This document shows, in pieces, positions 7,030-11,892 of a DNA stretch of 11,892 nucleotides (the first letter of the stretch is position 1; every line of letters begins with the position of its first letter). Origin of the DNA: Bacteroidota bacterium (GTDB taxonomy: Bacteria; Bacteroidota; Bacteroidia; Chitinophagales; Chitinophagaceae). Position numbers and translations under genes: made by a program. Under the pieces are notes generated by a model, which was given only the letters and a program-made list of their open reading frames with translations, was not told the DNA's origin and made no database searches. The stretch spans positions 1 to 11,892 of the forward strand of contig JAKAJX010000028.1 in assembly GCA_021824855.1 (NCBI GenBank), written 5' to 3'.

Positions 7030-8169
7030 ATGAAAAGAATTTTATTCATTGATAGGGATGGAACTATTATTAATGAAGTTCCTCCAACATATCAAATAGA
7101 CAGTTTTAATAAATTAGCCTTCTATCCTAAAGTATTGCAATACCTCTCTCGTATTGCAAATGAAATGGACTATGAGTTAGTAATGGTTACCAATCAAGAT
7201 GGATTAGGTACTGTGTCGTTTCCGGAAGAAACCTTTTGGCCGGTTCAAAATTTTATAATGAATGTATTACAAAGTGAAAATATTCACTTCTCAAAAGTTC
7301 ATATTGATAAATCTTTTCCGCATGAAAATTTGCCTACACGCAAACCGGCAGTTGGCATGCTTACAGAATATTTTGATGAAACAAAATACGATCTGAAAAA
7401 TTCATTCGTGATTGGCGATAGAATTACCGATGTTCAACTCGCAAAAAATATAGGATGCAAAGCAATTTGGTTAAATAACGATGTTTCATTGGGAGAAAAT
7501 GAAATACAAAATTCTATTAATGAATTACAATTTTCTATTGCACTGAAAACTATTGAATGGGAAGAAATTTATTTGTTCTTAAAAATGGGATTGCGAAAAG
7601 TGTATCACGAACGCAATACCAACGAAACAAAAATAAAAGTTGAATTAAATATAGATGGTAATGGCAAAGCCAATATCAGTACAGGTTTGGGCTTTTTCGA
7701 TCACATGCTCGAGCAAATTGCTCGCCATGGTAAAATGGATGTAACCATAGAAACAAAAGGCGATTTGCATATTGATGAACATCACAGTATTGAAGATACA
7801 GGCATTGCATTAGGCGAAGCATTTGCTAAAGCATTGGCAGATAAACGTGGTATGGAACGGTATGGTTTTGCATTGCCAATGGATGAAGCAGAAGCAAAAG
7901 TATTAATTGATTTTGGTGGTAGAAATTGGTTGGTGTGGAATGCAGAATTTAAACGCGAAAAAGTAGGAGAGATGCCTACTGAAATGTTTTTTCATTTCTT
8001 TAAATCGTTTAGTGATGCAGCTAAATGCAATTTAAATATTGAATGCAAAGGCGATAATGAACACCATAAAATTGAAGCCATTTTTAAAGCATTTGCAAAA
8101 GCAATTCGCATGGCTGTTAAACGCGACCCATTTAGCAATTATTTGCCGAGTACAAAAGGAGTGTTGTAA
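7030..8169 (+). CDS. hisB: Bifunctional histidinol-phosphatase / imidazoleglycerol-phosphate dehydratase
   Basis: A 379-residue fusion of two histidine-pathway enzymes. Residues 1-165 are a HAD phosphatase (histidinol-phosphate to histidinol): nucleophile motif FIDRDGTI with Asp8 and Asp10, TNQDG (54-58), Lys105, and GDRITD (129-134) with Asp130. Residues 188-379 are the dehydratase (IGP to imidazole acetol-phosphate): GLGFFDHMLEQIARHG, DEHHSIEDTG (249-258), PMDEAEA and GDNEHHKIEAIFKA (341-354) supply the manganese ligands. Oddity: the zinc loop of the E. coli phosphatase (Cys93, His95, Cys101, Cys103) reads Asp, Ser, Leu, Thr at the same positions, so this lineage should lack the structural zinc. 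It begins 2 nt after the cytochrome gene and is separated from hisC by two non-his genes. hisH, hisA, hisF and hisIE are not downstream. Confidence 0.96.
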   Translation: MKRILFIDRDGTIINEVPPTYQIDSFNKLAFYPKVLQYLSRIANEMDYELVMVTNQDGLGTVSFPEETFWPVQNFIMNVLQSENIHFSKVHIDKSFPHENLPTRKPAVGMLTEYFDETKYDLKNSFVIGDRITDVQLAKNIGCKAIWLNNDVSLGENEIQNSINELQFSIALKTIEWEEIYLFLKMGLRKVYHERNTNETKIKVELNIDGNGKANISTGLGFFDHMLEQIARHGKMDVTIETKGDLHIDEHHSIEDTGIALGEAFAKALADKRGMERYGFALPMDEAEAKVLIDFGGRNWLVWNAEFKREKVGEMPTEMFFHFFKSFSDAAKCNLNIECKGDNEHHKIEAIFKAFAKAIRMAVKRDPFSNYLPSTKGVL

Positions 8170-8214
8170 ATTTTGTATTTTTATTCTGTTGTATAATCGA
8201 ATAAAGAATTGATT

Positions 8215-8619
8215 ATGTTAAACGATATTCGTTGGAAACAGCGGTTTAATAATTTTGAACGAGCTTATCATCGTTTTAATGAAGCATTACTGTTGCCACA
8301 ATTGTCTGAGTTGGAAAAAAACGGATTGATTCAACGTTTTGAATTTACGATTGAATTACTTTGGAATACTATCAAGGATTATTTGCAGGAAGAAGGAATT
8401 GATTTTAAATCTACGCCAAAAGAAACTATTCGGCAGGCTTTTCATGCAGGGCTTATTGAAGATGCACAAATACTAATTGATGCATTGGTTTTGAGAAACG
8501 AATTATCGCATGATTATGATAATAATTTATTAATTGCTGCAGAAGAAAAAATACGCTTTCAAATTGCGCCGGCTATTGAAAAAGTATATCAACTTTTTAA
8601 AACAAAATTGGGTGAATAA
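8215..8619 (+). CDS. HEPN-domain protein, HI0074/HepT-like (toxin candidate of a HEPN/MNT pair)
   Basis: A 134-residue all-helical protein of the nucleotidyltransferase substrate-binding (HI0074) family. The family features are RWKQRFNNFERAYHRFNEAL (6-25), QRFEFTIELLWNTIKDYLQ (40-58) and the HEPN motif RNELSHDY (94-101). That last segment fits Rx4HxY exactly: Arg94 and His99 are the ribonuclease-type residues, and Tyr101 is the tyrosine modified with AMP by the MntA partner in characterised HepT/MntA systems. With the overlapping nucleotidyltransferase gene it is best read as a type VII-like toxin-antitoxin or defence module; toxicity is not shown. ATG 8215 chosen over TTG 8209. It lies 45 nt after hisB with no terminator seen between. 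Confidence 0.85.
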   Translation: MLNDIRWKQRFNNFERAYHRFNEALLLPQLSELEKNGLIQRFEFTIELLWNTIKDYLQEEGIDFKSTPKETIRQAFHAGLIEDAQILIDALVLRNELSHDYDNNLLIAAEEKIRFQIAPAIEKVYQLFKTKLGE

Positions 8620-8944
8620 TAACAATAATAAGTTTGGGCTAACAGACCGCGACATAAAAACATTGACGGAAATTTTATGTAAGCACACTGCAGTTTCGGA
8701 TGTTGTTGTTTTTGGTAGCCGTGCAAAAGGAACATTTAAGCCAGGCAGTGATATAGATTTAGCAGTAATGAATGATGGAGTAAATGATGCAGAAATTTTA
8801 AATATAAAAAACGATTTGGAAGAAAGTAGTTTGCCTTATCTTGTTGATATTTTAAACTATCCCAGAATAAGAACTGCTGATTTAATTAGCCATATTAAAA
8901 GAATTGGAATTTCGTTTTATAAAAAAGAAATAGTGATTGCATGA
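8612..8944 (+). CDS. Minimal nucleotidyltransferase, MntA/HI0073-like (antitoxin candidate)
   Basis: A 110-residue MNT-family protein. The DNA polymerase beta-type motif GSRAKGTFKPGSDIDLAV gives Gly35-Ser36 and the metal-binding Asp47 and Asp49; the third acid is Asp79 in YLVDILNY. In characterised pairs this enzyme transfers AMP to the HEPN partner and neutralises it. I place the start at GTG 8612, inside the last codons of the HEPN gene (8-nt overlap with its stop). The protein then begins VNNNNNKFGLTDRD, a normal MNT N-terminus. An ATG at 8534 is in frame but would extend 26 codons into the partner gene with unrelated sequence. The overlap implies translational coupling of the two products. 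Confidence 0.85.
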   Translation: MNNNNNKFGLTDRDIKTLTEILCKHTAVSDVVVFGSRAKGTFKPGSDIDLAVMNDGVNDAEILNIKNDLEESSLPYLVDILNYPRIRTADLISHIKRIGISFYKKEIVIA

Positions 8945-9037
8945 TAACTGGATTAAGTAATTATTTACTGAGCATGAAATGCATGATGTGAAAAAAATAA
9001 TTTTCGTATTTTGTATGTCTCCACTAAATCTTGTTGT

Positions 9038-11233
9038 ATGAAATATGCTTTGTTAGTTGTTTCATTGTTAATATGTGTTGCAGGTTCTGCACAATCTAAA
9101 AACACTATTGCCGCTGCATCTTTAGCTAAACGAATTGTTCCGGCGTTTTCCGAAAGAATAGTATTTGAAGATTTAAAAATAACCGATACCAAAGATGTAT
9201 TTGAATTGGAATGGAAAAACAATCAACTTTTTATTAGAGGAAATAATGCCAACTCTATGGCGGTTGGTTTAAATTATTATCTAAAATATTTTTGCCATAC
9301 TTCTGTTTCGTGGTATGCAAAAGACCGTATTTTTCTGCCAACGCAAATGCCCATTGTTGGTAAACCTATTCATCAGGAAGCACGTTGTAAAAATAGATTC
9401 TTTTTAAATTATTGCACATTTGGTTATACCATGCCTTGGTGGAAATGGGAAGATTGGGAAAGAATGATTGATTGGATGGCATTAAATGGAGTAAATCTTC
9501 CATTGGCAATAACCGGTCAAGAGTATGTTTGGTATAAAGTATGGAAAAAGTTTGGGTTAAGTGATAAAGAAATTCGCAGTTATTTTACGGGCCCTGCGTA
9601 TTTACCATGGCATCGAATGGCCAACATAGATCATTGGGAAGGACCATTGCCTAAATCTTGGTTAGATAATCAATTACAATTGCAGAAAAAAATTGTTGCC
9701 AGAGAACGTGCTTTGTGTATGAAGCCTGTGCTGCCTGCATTTGCAGGGCATGTTCCTGAAATGCTGAAAACAAAATATCCAACAGCAAAAATTACTTCTT
9801 TAGGAAAGTGGGGCGATTTTTCAAAGCAATATGAAAGCTATTTTTTAGATCCATTTGATTCACTATTTAATCCTATTCAAAAAGAATTTTTAGCAGAACA
9901 AACAAAATTATTTGGTACAGATCATATTTATGGCACAGATCCTTTTAACGAAGTAACACCGCCCAGTTGGGAGCCAAATTATTTGGCCAATGCTTCGCAT
10001 GTAATTTATAGTTCAATCACTAATGTTGATGCCAATGCTCAATGGCTGCAAATGGCATGGATATTCTACTATCAGCAAAAGCAATGGACTCCTGAACGAA
10101 TAAAAGCTTTTTTACGTGCAGTGCCTCAGGATAAAATGATTTTATTAGATTATTTCTGTGATAATACCGAAATATGGAAACGAACAGAATCGTTTTATGG
10201 ACAACCTTATTTATGGTGTTATCTTGGAAATTTTGGTGGTAATACTATGATGAGTGGAAACTTGAAAGAAGTAGAACAAAGATTGGAGAATACTTTTATT
10301 AATGGAGGCAAAAATATGTGGGGATTGGGCTCTACTTTAGAAGGTTTTGGCATTAATCCCATTATGTACGAATATGTTTTAGATAAAGCATGGAGTAATG
10401 GTTCGGTTGATGTTGACAAATGGGTTAACGATTGGGCAAGTAGGCGATATGGTTCTGCAAATAACAATGTATTGCAGGCATGGAATATTTTATTACATAC
10501 TACTTATGCCGAACAAGCTGGCTTAGGAAGAGCTACTTTAACTAATTCCAGACCGGTATTAAAAGGTTTTCAGAGTTGGACAACCAACCCTGTGTATGCT
10601 TATGATAATAAAGCTTTATTGAAAGCATGGAAATTATTAAATGATGTAAATGGCAAAACAACTGATGTGTATGAATATGATGTTGTAAATGTTGGTAAAC
10701 AAGTATTGGGTAATTATTTTAAAACAGTACGAGATGAATTTTCGACTGCCTATAACAACAAAAATTTGCAACAAGTAATTGTTTCAGGAAATAAATTGAA
10801 TGAGTTAATAAATGATATGGATGATTTATTAGCATCGAATAAAAACTTATTACTTGGCGATTGGGTTGAAACAGCAAAATCATTAGCTATTAATGAAGAA
10901 GAAAAAAAATATTATGAACAAGATGCCAAAAAAATTATAACTGTTTGGGGCGAAAAAGGAAGAGAATTAGTAGATTATGCCAACAGATCTATTGCAGGGT
11001 TAATGAAAGATTATTACGGGGAAAGATGGAAAATATTTATTACTGATATTACCATTTCTCTAAAAAATAATCAACCTTTCGATGAAAAACAATTCTTGAT
11101 TAAAATTAAAGATTTTGAAGAAAAATGGTCTGAGTCGAAAAACAAATATTCCTCAGTAGCCAAGGGCAACAGTATGAAAATTAGTAGAAGCTTATATAAA
11201 AAATATGCTGCTGAAATTGAAGCTGTACAATAA
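9038..11233 (+). CDS. Alpha-N-acetylglucosaminidase, glycoside hydrolase family 89 (NAGLU-like), secreted
   Basis: A 731-residue exported enzyme that should remove terminal alpha-linked N-acetylglucosamine from glycans, such as heparan sulfate ends or alpha-GlcNAc-capped glycoproteins. Signal peptide MKYALLVVSLLICVAGSAQ, then the three-part NAGLU layout: a small N-terminal alpha/beta domain (about 20-105), a TIM barrel starting RCKNRFFLNYCTFGYTMPWW, and a C-terminal helical domain from about 450. Catalytic residues by comparison with human NAGLU: acid/base Glu305 in YGTDPFNEVTPPSWEP and nucleophile Glu435 in GLGSTLEGFGINP; GQPYLWCYLGNFGGN (388-402) is also conserved. ATG 9038 is taken because it opens the signal peptide; an in-frame TTG at 9011 is rejected. 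It stands alone, with no sulfatase or transporter next to it. No terminator is obvious before the trp promoter. Confidence 0.93.
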   Translation: MKYALLVVSLLICVAGSAQSKNTIAAASLAKRIVPAFSERIVFEDLKITDTKDVFELEWKNNQLFIRGNNANSMAVGLNYYLKYFCHTSVSWYAKDRIFLPTQMPIVGKPIHQEARCKNRFFLNYCTFGYTMPWWKWEDWERMIDWMALNGVNLPLAITGQEYVWYKVWKKFGLSDKEIRSYFTGPAYLPWHRMANIDHWEGPLPKSWLDNQLQLQKKIVARERALCMKPVLPAFAGHVPEMLKTKYPTAKITSLGKWGDFSKQYESYFLDPFDSLFNPIQKEFLAEQTKLFGTDHIYGTDPFNEVTPPSWEPNYLANASHVIYSSITNVDANAQWLQMAWIFYYQQKQWTPERIKAFLRAVPQDKMILLDYFCDNTEIWKRTESFYGQPYLWCYLGNFGGNTMMSGNLKEVEQRLENTFINGGKNMWGLGSTLEGFGINPIMYEYVLDKAWSNGSVDVDKWVNDWASRRYGSANNNVLQAWNILLHTTYAEQAGLGRATLTNSRPVLKGFQSWTTNPVYAYDNKALLKAWKLLNDVNGKTTDVYEYDVVNVGKQVLGNYFKTVRDEFSTAYNNKNLQQVIVSGNKLNELINDMDDLLASNKNLLLGDWVETAKSLAINEEEKKYYEQDAKKIITVWGEKGRELVDYANRSIAGLMKDYYGERWKIFITDITISLKNNQPFDEKQFLIKIKDFEEKWSESKNKYSSVAKGNSMKISRSLYKKYAAEIEAVQ

Positions 11234-11257
11234 TATTATGCACCTAAAAATATTTTT

Positions 11258-11289
11258 TTTGCTGATTTAAAAATGATGCTACATATTTG
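11258..11289 (+). promoter_or_regulatory. trp operon promoter (Bacteroidota type)
   Basis: TTTG (11258-11261, at the end of a T run), a 20-nt spacer, and CATATTTG (11282-11289), one mismatch from TAnnTTTG. The spacing equals that of the his promoter. The trp leader ATG follows 7 nt after the -7 box. Confidence 0.65.
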
Positions 11290-11296
11290 CAGTGCA

Positions 11297-11359
11297 ATGG
11301 TAAAAAATTCTCAAAATATTAATTGGTGGTGGCATACAAACCTCAGTCGGGGATTGTAA
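11297..11359 (+). CDS. trpL: trp operon leader peptide with three consecutive Trp codons
   Basis: A 20-codon ORF, MVKNSQNINWWWHTNLSRGL, with TGG TGG TGG at 11324-11332 and stop TAA at 11357-11359. It lies between a promoter and a strong terminator in front of trpE, the classic arrangement for ribosome-mediated tryptophan attenuation. Trp is the rarest residue, so three in a row in a tiny ORF before trpE is very strong evidence. No Shine-Dalgarno is visible. Confidence 0.94.
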   Translation: MVKNSQNINWWWHTNLSRGL

Positions 11360-11399
11360 AGGCATTGCCAATATAATTTGAATATATTCAAAACCCCGA
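11336..11399 (+). promoter_or_regulatory. trp attenuator: pause hairpin (1:2) and antiterminator (2:3)
   Basis: Strand 1 and strand 2 form a hairpin right after the Trp codons: ACAA (11336-11339) with TTGT (11354-11357) and CCTC (11341-11344) with GGGG (11349-11352), around an A-A mismatch and an AGTC loop. Alternatively TCGGGG (11347-11352) pairs perfectly with CCCCGA (11394-11399), the 5' arm of the terminator. Between the arms lies a perfect 16-bp palindrome (11377-11392) that can fold inside the antiterminator. A ribosome stalled on Trp codons disrupts 1:2 and favours 2:3, allowing readthrough. Confidence 0.85.
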
Positions 11400-11421
11400 T
11401 AAGTAATTGTCGGGGTTTTTT
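11390..11421 (+). terminator. trp attenuator terminator (3:4)
   Basis: A stem of about 13 bp: AAAACCCCGATAA (11390-11402) with TTGTCGGGGTTTT (11407-11419), one G-T pair, GTAA loop, then a T-run (11416-11421). Its 5' arm is shared with the antiterminator helix. Confidence 0.93.
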
Positions 11422-11449
11422 GTTGTACCTCAAGTGTGCAACAAAAAAA
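11416..11449 (+). repeat. Hairpin downstream of the trp terminator, built from its T-run
   Basis: GTTGTAC (11422-11428) pairs with GTGCAAC (11436-11442) with one G-T pair, and the terminator T-run (11416-11421) pairs with the A-run 11443-11448, giving about 13 bp around a 7-nt loop. It can exist only in readthrough transcripts, so it may shape the 5' end of the trpE mRNA rather than the attenuation decision (inference). Confidence 0.5.
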
Positions 11450-11493
11450 TGCTAATAAAAAATAAAAGTGGTTACAAAATAATAAGTAATGCC

Positions 11494-11892
11494 ATGAAGA
11501 AAATTTTAATTGAAACTAAAGTGAAAAAAATGCTGGCCGATATTCATACGCCGGTTGGTATTTATTTGCGAGTTAGAGACAGGTTTAGAGATACTGTTTT
11601 ATTAGAGAGTACAGACCATCATGTGGCAGAAAACAGTTATAGTTTTATTTGTATTAATGCAGTTGCAGGTATAGAAATTACTTCAACAAAAAGTATAGAA
11701 TTTAAATTGCCAACTCAAAAACCTGAAAATATTGCTATAGCAAATGGACAAGATGTACCTGAGCTATTATGGGATTTTATGCAGCACTTTGATATAGCTG
11801 CTAATAGTGAAAAGGAAGCTAAGTATGCACAAGGATTATATGGCTATACAACGTATGATGCTGTTCAGTTTTTTGATACAGTTAAACTAAAA
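11494..11892 (+). CDS. trpE: Anthranilate synthase component I, N-terminal part (3' end outside window)
   Basis: The first 133 residues of TrpE, which with TrpG makes anthranilate from chorismate and glutamine, the committed step of tryptophan synthesis. The N-terminal TrpE domain is recognised from TPVGIYLRVRDRFRDTVLLES (19-39), ENSYSFICINAVAGIEI (46-62) and GLYGYTTYDAVQFFDTV. LLES (36-39) is the conserved tryptophan-binding motif for feedback inhibition, so enzyme-level control is expected in addition to attenuation. The frame is open to the right edge; the catalytic chorismate-binding domain lies outside. ATG 11494 is preferred because the ATG at 11489 is out of frame and stops after one further codon. 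The leader, terminator and Trp codons upstream support the assignment. Confidence 0.93.
   Translation, partial: MKKILIETKVKKMLADIHTPVGIYLRVRDRFRDTVLLESTDHHVAENSYSFICINAVAGIEITSTKSIEFKLPTQKPENIAIANGQDVPELLWDFMQHFDIAANSEKEAKYAQGLYGYTTYDAVQFFDTVKLK

Noticed and set aside
8534..8611. ATG at 8534 as start of the nucleotidyltransferase gene
   Set aside because: It would place 26 codons inside the HEPN gene with sequence unlike the MNT family; the GTG at 8612 gives the expected N-terminus and a typical stop/start overlap.
8995..9013. TATTTTG just before the GH89 gene as a -7 promoter box
   Set aside because: It is one base short of TAnnTTTG and no TTG lies at the right distance upstream.
9011..9037. 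TTG at 9011 as start of the GH89 gene
   Set aside because: The extra nine residues precede the positively charged start of the signal peptide, which begins cleanly at ATG 9038.
1..11892. CRISPR arrays, insertion sequences, tRNA or rRNA genes
   Set aside because: No regularly spaced repeats, transposase, terminal inverted repeats or RNA-gene signatures were seen.

Overview
The window is AT-rich (about one third G+C by eye). It looks like a chromosomal segment of a member of the Bacteroidota, probably Chitinophagaceae or a relative (inference). The grounds are: promoters of the TTTG-N20-TAnnTTTG type instead of TTGACA/TATAAT; a fused HisB whose phosphatase half is of a zinc-free type; a GH89 alpha-N-acetylglucosaminidase; and an outer-membrane barrel ending in Phe.

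Left part (1-1600): the 3' end of a porin-like outer-membrane barrel with a strong intrinsic terminator; a secreted YceI-like protein; and, on the minus strand and converging on it with only 3 nt between stop codons, a small four-helix membrane protein of unknown function.

Centre (1600-8170): a histidine biosynthesis operon with a complete translational attenuator in front. A promoter (1666-1697) drives a 16-codon leader ORF (1708-1758) with five His codons, followed by mutually exclusive antiterminator and terminator hairpins. Then come hisG, hisD and hisC, next a PQQ-type sugar (sorbosone-like) dehydrogenase and a small c-type cytochrome, and then bifunctional hisB, which starts 2 nt after the cytochrome stop. 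The dehydrogenase and cytochrome look like a redox pair placed inside the his operon. hisH, hisA, hisF and hisIE do not follow hisB here.

Right-centre (8170-11235): a HEPN/MNT pair (HepT-like toxin candidate with the Rx4HxY motif, and an MntA-like nucleotidyltransferase) whose genes overlap by 8 nt through a GTG start, then a secreted GH89 family alpha-N-acetylglucosaminidase.

Right end (11235-11892): a second amino-acid attenuator, this time for tryptophan. A promoter of the same spacing, a 20-codon leader ORF with three consecutive Trp codons, a 1:2 pause hairpin, a 2:3 antiterminator and a 3:4 terminator precede trpE, which runs off the window edge. The two leaders share one design: a start codon only 7-10 nt after the -7 box, and an antiterminator arm at the end of the leader ORF that pairs directly with the 5' arm of the terminator. 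Histidine and tryptophan synthesis are therefore each predicted to be switched on when the ribosome stalls on the cognate codons.
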